64,000 bases of DNA from contig NC_087064.1 of assembly GCF_963678635.1 (NCBI RefSeq), positions 49,457,346 through 49,521,345 of the forward strand. Direction: 5' to 3'. Numbering within the stretch: the first letter of the stretch is position 1; each line of letters begins with the position of its first letter. Source of the DNA: Symsagittifera roscoffensis. Lineage: Eukaryota > Xenacoelomorpha > Acoela > Convolutidae. Both the position numbers and the translations under genes were made by a program. Below the pieces are notes generated by a model that was not told the DNA's origin, searched no databases, and saw nothing but the letters and a program-made list of their open reading frames with translations. Positions 1 through 11,164 of the stretch are shown here, one piece after another.

Positions 1-3000
1 CGCCATGATCTGTCCATTCATCTCACCAGGGTTGTGGATGTCATCACTCAGTTTCACGCATATCATCCTTTTCACAATTTTCATATCATCTTCTGGCACC
101 AGATTCGTTCTGATGTTTGAGTTGCATGATAGTTCCCTGAATGGTTTCCTTGCGACCGCAATTTTCTCAAGTTCCTCATCACCTCGCATCTCCTGTATGT
201 CCATGTTGTATGTTCCTGGAGATGGATCCGTCTGTAACTCCCTGTCGTGGTGCCTTGTCTTCTCTTCCGCCAGTATCATGCACAGACTGTCTTGGTTTTC
301 GCTGCTCTCATCCGAGTCTTCATCCCATCCTTCACGCTCCCCGGACAATTTTCCTTCTCCGGTTCCTTCTTCCGTGAACCTGGAACACTCCCCGGACTCT
401 TGACCTAGTCCCAGGTGTTCAGTATCTTCCTTGAACGTCACTTTCTTTTTCCTAACCTTGGTCTGCTCCAGAATGTCTTCGGGGATTTTGTCAACTAGTG
501 ACCGCACGACATCTTTGCTGTCAGTGACGCTTCCTCTTGATGAGTCAGTATCGTTCACTGTCTCTTTTCTCCGAAGTATAGTGAACTCCGGTTTCTCTTG
601 ACCCTTCTCCTGGATCACGGGCTTATCATCTGATAGTTTCTCGAGCAACCTCATTAAGTCATCATCTATCTGTGCAGTTCCTGCTTCCACCTGGTTAAGA
701 TCATAGCCTTTTGCCTTGAGCGTCTCCTTCACGATCTTCGACTTGAGTATAATCTCAATCGGAATCCTCTTGCTCTTCCTCAAGATGGTCTTCTCTGGAG
801 GCTCTTTAGGCAATTCAGGATGATCTTCTATCGGTTTGCCTGACTTGTCCAGCCATCTCGTGAGTGGAAGACTGTCGTACGTTTCCTTGTCCATGAATGA
901 GAAGCCATCTTTGATTTCAGGTCTGTCTGCTTCTCTTTGCTCTTGTCTCTCATAGAACTCCGTCTTCTTACTCAAGCTGTCGGCATTTTGATGTTTATCT
1001 CGCGTTCTATGCTCAATTATCATGTTGTATCCGTCCAGGCGAACTATCCACCTCCCAATGTAACTTTGGTCCATTGAGTACGTTTTCAGCCAGCTCAGTG
1101 CTCTGTTGTCGACTCGCAACTTGAATGGCTCACTGCCCAGGTATGCCCTGTATTTCTCGACAAAGGTAACCACCGCGAACATCTCAGCTTTCGGTGCTCC
1201 GTACTTCATTTCCGTGTCACTCAGGACTTTGCTCCCGTACGCTATTGGTCTCAAGACTGTCTTCCCATTCCATTCTTGTTCTTGGTGGAGAATCCCAGAA
1301 ATCGCGACTACCGACGCATCCGTGTCCAGCACGTACATCCCTTTCTCAGTCGGCATACCCAGTACTGGTGCCTCACATAGCTCTTTCTTTATCCTCTGGA
1401 ATGACTCTTCTGCTGCGTTGTTCCACGTGAACTTCTTGCCCTTGTGTCTCATTAATTGTTGCATCGGGTATACCTTGTCTGCATAGCCTTTGATGAACTC
1501 TCTATAATAGTTAGCGAAACCCAGGAAGCTCATCAACTGGTGCTCTGTCTTCGGTGATTTCCAGGTCAGGACTGCTTCCACGGCGTCCGTATCAGGTCTG
1601 ATGCCGTGCTTGTCTACCATCCTGCCCAAGTATTTTATTGAGTCCTTGAGTATCTCGCACTTTGATGGTTTACACTTTAGCCCCGACCTCTTCATGCATG
1701 CAAACACTTCGTCTAGTCTCTCAATGTGGTCTTCCAGTGTTGGCGTCGCTATTACCACGTCATCCACGTAGCACATTACCAGGTTGCCATACTTCTTCGT
1801 TACGCCTATCAGCGCGTGTGCCATCAACCGCTGAAACGTGGCTGTGGCATTGCAAAGTCCAAACGGCATCCGTTTCCATTGAAACAGACCCAACTCGCAG
1901 GCAAACCCTGTCTTGTCCCTGTCCTGCTTCCTTAGTGGTACTTGCCAAAAGGCCGAGCCTAAATCAAGAGTCGTAAAAAATTTTGCATCACCTAACTTCG
2001 AGAGGCTCTCATCAATCCTAGGTATGGGATAGGCATCCTTCACCGTGACGGAGTTCAGGTATCGAAAGTCACAACAAAACCTCAACTGGTCGCCTTTCTT
2101 TTTGGCCATCACTACTCCACACGCCCACGGTGACTTGGATGGTTCTATCATGTCATACTCTAGTAACGTCTCGATCTCTTTTCTACACGCGTCCGATTTG
2201 TGTGGGGTCATGCGCCTCGCCCCCTCCCTGTGTGGTACCGCGTTTTCCTCAAGTTCTATTTCATGCTCAACGAAATTACAACACCCGATATCCGCCTTAT
2301 GCCTCGAAAAAACTTCCTCGTTCCGCTCTAGTACGTCTTTGATGGCTTCGAGCTGTTCATCTTTCAGTTTGCCCCTCAAATGTTCAATCTCCGGCAGGAC
2401 CGGTTTTTCATTTTGCATTTCATCTAGTGTGGGTCGCTCTGGAAAGTTCGAACAGCTCGAAAGACCATCATCCGTTTCTGACTTAAGTGATTTAATAAGA
2501 CCTGAAGAATCTTTTATTTTCTGCAATCGTCTCAAGATACAAATTTTGTCCCTGTGATTGGGACAATCAACAACTTCATTTTGTTTTGAGTTCTCAATTG
2601 TTTCATATCGAGTTTTAACCGGTAAAGCATATCCCAGTTTCCTCCCTCTCTGTATCGTGATCGGTATATCAAGGGTATTCAACAAGACACTGACGCAGAG
2701 GCCGCTCTTCGTTATCGAAAATGATCTTCCTAAAACAGCAGCACTTTGACTATTAGGATTCGGAACTATGCACATTTGCTTGTTGTCACTTAGTTCATTG
2801 TAATTTTTCATCCTCAAACTTACGATTGCCGCTTCATTAGCTTTTAGCCTCACCCTCCTACTCAAGAATACCGGTGCTTTGTTTTCATTTGCCATTATTA
2901 AATTTACCGGTTTGATTGCGTACCTCCTATCCGGGTTCCGTATCCTGAACATTGCGTTATTTAGATCAATCGTTACGTCGAAATTCCTGATGAAGTCTCT

Positions 3001-6000
3001 GCCCAAAATGAATTGGTCAGATTCATCTAGGTTTTCTACCACGATAAAGCTCATCCACAGGTTACGTTCCCCCAAATTGAGGGCTATTATCGGCGTCCTG
3101 CCCAGCACCCGAAGGGCCCCTTTGTTTGCAGCCGACAGCCGTATTCTCGAGTCTATCAAGTCACCTTTGTCAAAGCCCATCCTCTCCCAAGTTTCGATTG
3201 GTATGACGCTCAAGACTGCTCCCGTGTCAAGCAACCCACGCAACTGAGTCTTTTTGCCACTTATATCCAGCACGTGCCCTGTCACATCTGCCTCCGTCCC
3301 GATGTGCATTGCATCTTCTTCAAGCATGGCGCAGTGTCCAATCGATCTCACTTTCAATTCTTCTTTCCCTACGTAGATTTGTCCAATTAGGTCTTCGTCA
3401 CATGTTATCATCGTCTTGGTATAGATGTTAATCCCATCTATATTTAGCATCACCTCGTGTGGACCATAAGCTTCAGTATATCTGCTATCAACACGTACCG
3501 ACTTGCTGCCCCCTCTCATGAGTAGTGCTCTCAAGGCTCTAGAAGTCGTTTGTGGGCTTATACAGCTCAAGTAATCTGCGTACACGTCAATGTGCATTAT
3601 CGTCTGGTCGCTCGGTTCGCTCAAGTTTCTGGTTACCTCGTGGCCGCCCACTGTGATTATCGACATTATGCTAGCCCCAATTTTCGATATGCCGAATGGC
3701 TTTCCCGTCACCATTTTTACAGTGTTACAATTCCCCGTCTTTGTTGAGCCCGGTACAGCCTCTGGTGTTTGGTTCGATCCGGTTAATGCTTCGTTGAAAT
3801 TCTGTCTTTCGATCTCCAGCTTTAGTCGTTGCTCTATTTCTTTCGCAGCCAGATCCTGTTTTACTTTGGCAATTGCTTCCGTCGCCACTTTCTCATAGTT
3901 TATCTCTAGCGAGTTCCCAGCCGCGGACTCTATCGCACCATTAACATGTGTTACAGCTTTCACTGTGTTCGTCGGCAATTCCGTGCTTGGTGCTCCTAAG
4001 TTCCTAGATTCAAACTCGTTTTGTCTATTCCGCTGATTCTGCACTGCCGCTAATGCCAACTTATGTTTGGGGTGACTCTGGTCCTTGACCGCTTCCCAGA
4101 ACAAGGGACAATCCATTCTGAAGTGCCCCTCCTGGTTACAGAAGAAGCATCTTGCGCCTATCTTGATGATTAAGCCACTATAGTACTCGTGTTCCTCCAT
4201 CTGGCTCATGTCCTCCTCATCTGGTGCATATCCTAGACTCTTCATGCCTTGTTTGTATGTTGTGCAGTCAGCCACGTGGTGATCCGCCGACCCGCAGTTC
4301 GCGCATGATCTGCGCTTGTCCATGTCATCTCTAGGCTTGTACCATGACGACCTCTGGGGTTGACTTCCCCCTTGCGCGTTCCTGTTTTCTGTATATGAGT
4401 ATTTCTTGGGTTTCATCAGCATGTATTCCCTTGATTTCTGTCTCATTTCTTCTGGGGTTGGTGCGCTGTCTTTCGACAATGTGTAGTATGTTGCTAACAT
4501 TGTCCTTAAGTCGTCACTTTTTACCCCATCAATGAACTTCGAGGCAATGCTAAAGTTTCTTCTGTTTGTCGACTCCTCTGGGTCACTCCTTCTTCTCAAG
4601 CTCTCGAGATCATCTAGGAACCGATCTATTGACTCGTCGTCCCTCTGCCTTCTCTTTTCAAATCGCATCATCGCTTGGTGACCCTTCATGCCTGACCCGA
4701 ATCGATTCAGCAATATCTCGAAGATCTTGTCCGCGGTATCGCGTTCTTCTTCTTTCTTTGCAACCACGCATTTCAATGCCGTGCCTTCCAGGTTACTGAG
4801 TATGGCTGTGCATGCTTGCCTTTCATCATTTAAGTTATCTTGTTCTAGATGTAATCTCATCACTTCCACCCACGTGTCAATGCATCCATCTGAGTCGTCT
4901 TTGAATTCTTTTGGCTTCTTGAAAGTTTTCCTTGATTTTCCGTCTCTCCTATCGCTCGAGTTAGTGTTCCTCGTGGCGAAGGCCTCTAGAGTCCTGTTCA
5001 TCATCTCCCAAGTGCTTGCCCACGTCATGGCATCCGGACCTGCGTTGCTGCTAGCTGTTGAGTCCCCCGGACCACTCGTTGTGTTTGAATTCCCACTTTT
5101 CATGATTGTTTTATCAGCCGTTGGTGCTATGCTCACCGTATCCCGGGTTAAGGGCAACGGTGTCGATTGCCGTTTGCCCCTTTGTGGTTCCACAAAGTCA
5201 ACTCTGGTGCCTTGCGTGCGATCCGCTGCCGGTCTTTCTTGTGAGGTAGAATTTCTCAAGATTGCATCCAATTTCGTCTGTATTGCACATGAACTTTCGG
5301 CCTGATTCTTGCTTATTGTGTCCAGCCTCTTTTCCAGGCTACCTATTTGGCTGTTGACATCATCATATCGGTTTTTCAACTGTTGCAAATCTTTTTTGAT
5401 GTTCCCTTCTCGTTCTTTATTGGTGGCTTCTACCTTATCTGTCATCTCCTTGAGTCTCTCGTCTGTTGCCTTAGCCAGGTTAAAATAACTATCCAGATAC
5501 TCGTGTTTGTTGTATCTTAATTCTTTTCTTATCACTTCTCTGTCCTCTTCGCTGTGCTTCAGCTTTTTGTCGATCTGATTCAGTTTTGCCATCAAGTCAC
5601 CTAGCTCAAGAGTAGCCTCTTCATGGTCAGCCGTTGGTCTTTCTTCGGCCGTTGCTTCTGCTTTAGTTTGTTCCTCTCTCGGATTGGCTTCTGTCGTCTT
5701 CGTGCTCACTGTCCCAAATGTTCGTGCTCTTTCAGCTTTTGGTTCTTCAGTCACGTTCTCTTTCGTTTTTATTCCGACCATCATCGCCAACCTTTCTGTA
5801 AAAGATGTCTTTTTTACTTGAGAGTCTTCTTTCATCGTTTCTTCGGTGTTGCCAATTGCATCTTCCACATCGTCTATTGGTGAGAACTTTATGGGTTTCG
5901 GGTTTGGTTCTTCTGCATTGGGCATTGGAGTTGACTCCGTCGTCTTTTTCTCCAGTTCATCTACGCTCTGGTCTGGTGTCTCTAGGTCGATTTCGATTGT

Positions 6001-6195
6001 AGGCTCCACCTGTTTTTCCCTCGCATCTTCTCGCGTCTTGCTCTCGGTGCCACTCCTCGTGCTGACCATGCTAACTGAAAAGTTATTTCTTGTTTTGCCT
6101 GTGCCCCTTGATGTTGTTCCACGCAGCGACGAGTTATATTTCGTGTTTGATCCACTTGACCTTTTTTCAAGCACCGGTACCCTACTCCGTTTCAT
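1..6195 (-). CDS. Ty3/gypsy retrotransposon gag-pol polyprotein, partial (integrase end outside window)
   Basis: One minus-strand frame opens at an ATG at 6195 and appears open to base 1, about 2065 codons. I checked that five landmarks share this frame but did not test every codon for stops. The Gag part is long, charged and coiled-coil-like. Two CCHC zinc knuckles follow at about residues 631 (4264-4305) and 683 (4108-4149), both C-x2-C-x4-H-x4-C. A retroviral-type aspartic protease motif LLDTGA is near residue 990 (about 3228). The reverse transcriptase has YVDD near residue 1476 (about 1770), and RNase H has DTDAS near residue 1624 (about 1326). After RNase H come roughly 300 highly charged codons before the window ends; the integrase must lie beyond the edge. 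Gag and Pol are read without a frameshift. The intact frame suggests a young copy. The LTRs were not located with confidence. Confidence 0.9.
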   Translation of the reverse strand, partial: MKRSRVPVLEKRSSGSNTKYNSSLRGTTSRGTGKTRNNFSVSMVSTRSGTESKTREDAREKQVEPTIEIDLETPDQSVDELEKKTTESTPMPNAEEPNPKPIKFSPIDDVEDAIGNTEETMKEDSQVKKTSFTERLAMMVGIKTKENVTEEPKAERARTFGTVSTKTTEANPREEQTKAEATAEERPTADHEEATLELGDLMAKLNQIDKKLKHSEEDREVIRKELRYNKHEYLDSYFNLAKATDERLKEMTDKVEATNKEREGNIKKDLQQLKNRYDDVNSQIGSLEKRLDTISKNQAESSCAIQTKLDAILRNSTSQERPAADRTQGTRVDFVEPQRGKRQSTPLPLTRDTVSIAPTADKTIMKSGNSNTTSGPGDSTASSNAGPDAMTWASTWEMMNRTLEAFATRNTNSSDRRDGKSRKTFKKPKEFKDDSDGCIDTWVEVMRLHLEQDNLNDERQACTAILSNLEGTALKCVVAKKEEERDTADKIFEILLNRFGSGMKGHQAMMRFEKRRQRDDESIDRFLDDLESLRRRSDPEESTNRRNFSIASKFIDGVKSDDLRTMLATYYTLSKDSAPTPEEMRQKSREYMLMKPKKYSYTENRNAQGGSQPQRSSWYKPRDDMDKRRSCANCGSADHHVADCTTYKQGMKSLGYAPDEEDMSQMEEHEYYSGLIIKIGARCFFCNQEGHFRMDCPLFWEAVKDQSHPKHKLALAAVQNQRNRQNEFESRNLGAPSTELPTNTVKAVTHVNGAIESAAGNSLEINYEKVATEAIAKVKQDLAAKEIEQRLKLEIERQNFNEALTGSNQTPEAVPGSTKTGNCNTVKMVTGKPFGISKIGASIMSIITVGGHEVTRNLSEPSDQTIMHIDVYADYLSCISPQTTSRALRALLMRGGSKSVRVDSRYTEAYGPHEVMLNIDGINIYTKTMITCDEDLIGQIYVGKEELKVRSIGHCAMLEEDAMHIGTEADVTGHVLDISGKKTQLRGLLDTGAVLSVIPIETWERMGFDKGDLIDSRIRLSAANKGALRVLGRTPIIALNLGERNLWMSFIVVENLDESDQFILGRDFIRNFDVTIDLNNAMFRIRNPDRRYAIKPVNLIMANENKAPVFLSRRVRLKANEAAIVSLRMKNYNELSDNKQMCIVPNPNSQSAAVLGRSFSITKSGLCVSVLLNTLDIPITIQRGRKLGYALPVKTRYETIENSKQNEVVDCPNHRDKICILRRLQKIKDSSGLIKSLKSETDDGLSSCSNFPERPTLDEMQNEKPVLPEIEHLRGKLKDEQLEAIKDVLERNEEVFSRHKADIGCCNFVEHEIELEENAVPHREGARRMTPHKSDACRKEIETLLEYDMIEPSKSPWACGVVMAKKKGDQLRFCCDFRYLNSVTVKDAYPIPRIDESLSKLGDAKFFTTLDLGSAFWQVPLRKQDRDKTGFACELGLFQWKRMPFGLCNATATFQRLMAHALIGVTKKYGNLVMCYVDDVVIATPTLEDHIERLDEVFACMKRSGLKCKPSKCEILKDSIKYLGRMVDKHGIRPDTDAVEAVLTWKSPKTEHQLMSFLGFANYYREFIKGYADKVYPMQQLMRHKGKKFTWNNAAEESFQRIKKELCEAPVLGMPTEKGMYVLDTDASVVAISGILHQEQEWNGKTVLRPIAYGSKVLSDTEMKYGAPKAEMFAVVTFVEKYRAYLGSEPFKLRVDNRALSWLKTYSMDQSYIGRWIVRLDGYNMIIEHRTRDKHQNADSLSKKTEFYERQEQREADRPEIKDGFSFMDKETYDSLPLTRWLDKSGKPIEDHPELPKEPPEKTILRKSKRIPIEIILKSKIVKETLKAKGYDLNQVEAGTAQIDDDLMRLLEKLSDDKPVIQEKGQEKPEFTILRRKETVNDTDSSRGSVTDSKDVVRSLVDKIPEDILEQTKVRKKKVTFKEDTEHLGLGQESGECSRFTEEGTGEGKLSGEREGWDEDSDESSENQDSLCMILAEEKTRHHDRELQTDPSPGTYNMDIQEMRGDEELEKIAVARKPFRELSCNSNIRTNLVPEDDMKIVKRMICVKLSDDIHNPGEMNGQIMA

Positions 6196-6399
6196 TATTT
6201 CTATTTACAATTTCCCTTATTTACAATATTATTATATACACAATTCTATTCTAAGAATAAAAAAAAATTTTGTGGAAACAAATTCTTAAAAGAAAATATA
6301 CAACGTGATAAAAACCTTGTTCCAGTTCTCTAAAATCTTCAAGTAACTTTCTTTATTCGTGGTCCCAACCGTACCGGGTTCCAATTAGTCTTGTTCTGT

Positions 6400-7290
6400 C
6401 TCAATTCTGTCTTAAAATAACTTGTTGTAATTTTACTTCAATTTTTATACTGTCCTAAGACTTCCAGTTACCGTCCCTACTCTTCTTCGTACCGTCCCAG
6501 GCTTCCTTTTACTGTCCCAAGACTGTTCGGTAATGTCCCAGTACTCCGTCAGTGTCCCAAGACCCCTGACCCAAGGCTAGTGTCCCAAGACTACTGTCCC
6601 AAGGCTAGTGTCCCAAGACTACTGTCCCAAGGCCAGTGTCCCAAGGATAGTGTCCCAAGACTACTGTCCCGAGGCTAGTGTCCCAAGACTACTGTCCCAA
6701 TGCTAGTGTCCCAAGACTACTGTCCCAAGGCTAGTGTCCCAAGGCTAGTGTCCCAAGACTACTGTCCCAAGGCTAGTGTCCCAAGGCTAGTGTCCCAAGA
6801 CTACTGTCCCAAGGCTAGTGTCCCAAGACTACTGTCCCAAGACTACTATCCCAAGGCTAGTGTCCCAAGACTACTGTCCCAAGACCACTGTCCCAAGACC
6901 CTTGTCCCAAGACCCCTGTCCCAAGACCCTTGTCCCAAGACCACTGTCCCAAGACCCTTGTCCCAAGACCACTGTCCCAAGACCACTGTCCCAAGACCCT
7001 GTCCCAAGACCACTGTCCCAAGACCACTGTCCCAAGACCCTGTCCCAAGACCACTGTCCCAAGAACCTGTCCCAAGACCACTGTCCCAAGACCACTGTCC
7101 CAAGACCACTGTCCCAAGAATGTATCAAGACCACTGTCCCAAGACCACTGTCCCAAGACCCTGTCCCAAGACCACTGTCCCAAGACCACTGTCCCAAGAC
7201 TGTATCAAGACTGTTCTGGTCCAACACTGTCCCTGGACTTCTTTGGCACTGTCCCAAGGCTGTTTGACAAGTGTCTGAGCGGTGGGACTT
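6400..7290. repeat. 14-bp minisatellite (TGTCCCAAGACTAC type)
   Basis: About fifty tandem copies of TGTCCCAAGACTAC and its variants (ending GGCTAG, GACCAC, or a 13-base GACCC form) fill roughly 6570-7215, with decayed copies out to about 6400 and 7290. Early copies alternate the CTAC and CTAG forms; later copies switch to the CCAC form, so expansion happened in stages. The unit has no stop codon in most frames, so long ORFs appear in all frames of both strands; these are not genes. The array lies just 5' of the gypsy gag start and could be in that element's leader. Confidence 0.93.
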
Positions 7291-8139
7291 CTCTCTTTTT
7301 CGTTATTTGGACTTCTTGATTCACTGTGCCTTGTACCACTACTCAAGCTCTAGTAAAATTTCCCCAAAAACCCTTTCTTAAAAGCCAAATGCTGACCCCC
7401 CTTTTTTTCTTATTTCTTTTTAGTTACCTCTATTTCAATGTTCCAAGCAACTTGAGACCAAAACCTGTGCGCAGGTATCTTGTGATCACCTGTTCGTATA
7501 AAAACTAAACACAAATCCTCCCCAAAATGCAACCAAAAAATCCAAGCCAGAAAAAGTAATAAAAACTGAAAAATGAGCCCACCTAAACTTCAAAGGTGAC
7601 CAATGTCTACCTTTCGTCGAAAAAAAAAATGTCTGGTACCTAATTTCCACGCGTTTCCTTCCCCCCTGCTAGCGATCTTATGGGGTATCACAAAAACTGT
7701 CTATGTCCGTTTCCCCCTACCGATCCGACCAGGGTACCTACCTTAACCTAATTCCAATTTTGGATATCCGTTTCCTATGACCAACGCGTGTAAATGACTA
7801 ATGTAACTAAATCAACGATGTCGACCAATTAGTTACTCTAATTTCTCTCCTTTTTACAATTTACAACCGCCAACCTCTAACTTAACCAGCCCCCCTTCTA
7901 ACCTCCCCCCTTTTTAGCCCCCCTTCTTAAGCCTAAAATCACCTTAAGCGCCGGGTGCTAAACCTCTCAAGAGAAAACCGTAGACCTGTCTCCAGGCCTG
8001 CTCAAGTAAAAACGTTTCTCAAAACCGGTGGATATCGCTTATCCAATTTTACACTTATTTCCTATAATGTAATTTGAATTTCAACGATACCCATTCTGCT
8101 CAACTTGAGAACTCGAGAACTGCCAAATCCTTCTTGGCT
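7290..8139. other. C/T-rich non-coding stretch upstream of the gypsy ORF
   Basis: I see no gene here. The plus strand has many C runs (for example near 7660 and 7880-7920). By position it could be the 5' leader or LTR of the minus-strand gypsy element, but no LTR pair or primer-binding site could be shown. Confidence 0.4.
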
Positions 8140-8410
8140 ACTTTCCCACTCGACTGGTCACCTCTTCCAGTCCAGTCTCCTATTGGTTCAGCTCAAGTGC
8201 TCCTGAACCGCTTTCCCACTCGGCTGGTCACCTCTTCCAGTCAATTCTCCAATTGGTTCAGCTCAAGTGCTCCTGAACCGCTTTCCCACTCGGCTGGTCA
8301 CCTCTTCCAGTCAAGTCTCCAATTGGTTCAGCTCAAGTGCTCCTGAACCACTTTTCCACTCGGCTGGTCACCTCTTCCAGTCAAGTCTCCTATTGGTTCA
8401 GCTAAGTTCC
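8140..8410. repeat. 70-bp tandem repeat, about 3.8 copies
   Basis: A 70-base unit beginning CGCTTTCCCACTCGGCTGG starts near 8139, 8209, 8279 and 8349, and the last copy is cut short. Copies differ at only a few positions. Because 70 is not a multiple of three, the 90-codon ORF across it is not a conserved protein repeat. It may belong to the gypsy LTR or leader. Confidence 0.9.
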
Positions 8411-9811
8411 AAGCTATCTGAAAACCCTTGACAACGCCCCACACTCGGGCTCTTTATTAAGGTTACTGGATTAAATTACTAGGTTGATCGAAACGATGGA
8501 ACTTGTAAAACAGTATGGGTATACTATTTAATTAATATAAAGGTTTGATCCAACTAATCTGGTGTCAAAGTCACTGTCTTTTTTCGTTTTATGGTTTTTG
8601 TTCCTTTTTCTATTCTTTTTTGGTTTTTGTTTCGCTTTTTGTCTTTTTGCTCGTGTTTTTGTCCCCCTTGTTTTCCCCTTTACTCGGTTAGCTAAGCCTC
8701 GTTCGGAGAGCGTACCAGGAAGTTTTCTTGAGTTTTCTTAAAAAGCTATCACGGTACAACCGGAAGGTTTGCACGTTCCTGTCGAACCGTACCGCCGGTA
8801 CTCTAGAATGGGCATTCAGCCCGAAGCTGTCTCAAGTGGGTTCGACTCCGTAGTCTTGATGTCGTAAACACCCAGGAGCGCCATAAAAACACTATGTAAC
8901 ATTCGTCTACTGCAGTCACACATGAGGCTTAAGAAAAATAGGCCCTATAACCATTGGCTCAAGAGTCAGGGACACTATCTCTTGTGTTTTTGTACCTCAA
9001 ATCAGTCGGAGCCAATTCGGTTCGCTTGTGACATGAGACTACGACCCGTTACAGCTTAAAGGCTACTACTAAAATATCCCCCCACTCTAGAATTAGAAAC
9101 GTCCCCATACTTAGGTCTCTAGATACCCAAAATACATGAACGCCATTAAAAACCGGGTTGGAACAATCCGTTAAATTACTTTTTATTAGACAGTGGAACT
9201 TTGATCCATTTCAGATGGATCAACCTAAAACTCGCCTTACCTCAACATGACAATTGTAAAACACACTCTAGAAATTTAAATTAGTACTCACATTGTAGCA
9301 CGCTCAAGAATCAGGAAGTAAATAAGTCGGTGTGCAACTCAAGAATCAATAAAGTAACTAAATTGAGTTTAATGTTTGTCAGTTTTAACGACAAGAACAA
9401 ATTTGTACTCTAGAATGTCAGTTCTCGTGAACCATTGGGACACTCTAGCTGTCCACCTTTCCACCGAAGGTTCACTCTAGTCCAGTTTAGAATAATACTC
9501 CAATCACAACAATCCAGTTCGTGGGGATGCGCTCGTCTCTCTTCTAGATGGGACAGCTCTACTCTGGATTATTATCGCTACTGAAATTGCGATTAGCAAT
9601 TTTCCACTGATTTTTCTAGCAACTTTCCCGCGATTGTCACTCGATCGTTCTGACTTCTCTTTTCTGATTTTCAGTTATCGCGAGAAAATCGTGCATGACA
9701 GGTTCCATTCGAAATTTTGAAAAATTTAATTTCACTCCAAAATTAAGTGTTTTTTGCTTCTCTCAAGGTCAAACTTCCAAATATGACCGACTGGCACATT
9801 CTTTCCCCCGA
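8411..9811. other. Non-coding stretch with a recurring CTCTAGAAT-like word
   Basis: No gene is recognisable. The word ACTCTAGAAT or its relative CTCAAGAATC recurs near 8801, 9083, 9264, 9302, 9337 and 9412 at uneven spacing. This may be old retrotransposon LTR or leader sequence. Confidence 0.4.
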
Positions 9812-10745
9812 TCACGACTCAAAAACCAATCCCTGAACACCCTCTTCAGTTCGTGCCCTTGTCTTCGAGGTACTGGGTCCTGACACTTTCGACATCGTAA
9901 TCTGCCTTGCCAGTTCTTCGTTGCCATCGGAACTGATTACAATCTCTTCCCATGCCTTCAGCTGTTCGTCTCTTCCCATGCCTTCAGCTGTTCGTGGGCC
10001 CGCATCCACTCCCTTTGCTCTTGTAGCCTCTTCGCCTGATCCGGCAGACCCTTCACTTTAGATTTCCTAGTCAAGCAAAAGAATTGTGCAAACTCAGGCC
10101 CATGTTCTTCGCCAAGTCCTCCTCCAAGTCCTCCTCCAAGTCCTCCTTCAACTCTTTTCCAACCCGTGGTTATCGCATGGGTTAGCAAGGGACTCTTGAA
10201 AGCTTCCGGCCCTATCTCGGCCAGGAACTTTCGATACTCCGATACTCGTTCTGATGCTTCTTCATGTGATCTTTCGTCTTCGTGTACAACCAAGTCGTCA
10301 CCTTTGCTCGAAAACATGGGAAGAATCTTATGCGACCTCTCACGTGCCTCACCTCCATGGGTATAGAGAAAACTTTGCACGCAGTCTCAAACAACTCAAG
10401 CCTCCGGTTGTAATCAATGGCGTGTATCGATTCCGCTGTTGGTGCCCTCGACTCTCGATATTTCGTCACGTTTTCCTCGATCCACCGCAACGCCAGCGTC
10501 GAGCTCTCCACAAAAAGGGTGACCATCTGCTGATGGTTGGGTAACCCGACTGACCGAATTTCTTCCACTGCCATATCAAGTTGAGGTTTGAATACTCCGG
10601 ATACCATACTGTCTGTGCCAGGCAGTGGCATGGGCATTCCTTATGTGTCAGGTTGATACTCCGGAGGTTGCTTTCTCCCGAAGCTTCCAACAGAGGTTCA
10701 AACTCCATCATTTTCTCATGTGTCACGTCATTTTCAACCAACTGC
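9812..10745 (-). pseudogene. Unrecognised minus-strand coding-like remnant, probably from a transposable element
   Basis: Several overlapping minus-strand frames (10741-10466, 10637-10212, 10380-9958, 10009-9812) have protein-like composition and GC content above the surroundings, and read best as one ancestral ORF broken by frameshifts. Visible features are a helical acidic segment, a Gly/Leu-rich tandem tract (GGLGGGLGGG) encoded near 10115-10150, and a direct duplication of about 26 bp at 9947-9998 whose two copies encode HEQLKAWEE-like sequence. I do not recognise the family. Being on the same strand and 5' of the gypsy element, it could be an extra 5' ORF of that element or a separate degraded one. 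Confidence 0.45.
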
Positions 10746-11164
10746 TAGATTCCTTAAAGGAAAACAGTGATCATTTTGATTCTTTCTACCATTTCTACAA
10801 AACTTTGTTTCAGTTCACTGAAGATACAAAAGACATGTTCGAATTGAATAATCGTGACACAAGGATAAATGACAAAAAAGTGATAACGAAGAAGGTCAAC
10901 TTCGAATTGCGGAAAAACTTTTAGATCAGCTACAGATTGGAATATGTTGCCAGGAGAATTAATTGACCCGAAGACCTTGAACGCTTTCAAGAAAAAACTG
11001 GACAATTATTGGAAGAAAAGCGGAATAAATAAATTTGAGACGAATTAATCGAAAATGAGTACATCATGAGCTGATCGATAGAAGCGACAAAACGCCTAAA
11101 AAATCAAAAAACAACTGAACTGATCTGAACTGAGTTAACTTAAGTTTTTGGCTCAGTTGCCGCT

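Noticed and set aside
5-6289. Many plus-strand ORFs of 60-205 codons
   Set aside because: Antisense shadows of the minus-strand gypsy gag-pol frame.
6700-7346. Long ORFs on both strands with PKTTVPRPLSQD-like or VLGQWSWD-like repeats
   Set aside because: They are frame readings of the 14-bp minisatellite, which rarely makes a stop in any frame; the unit length is not a multiple of three.
8140-8410. Possible CRISPR-like array
   Set aside because: Units are contiguous 70-bp repeats without unique spacers, in a eukaryotic context.
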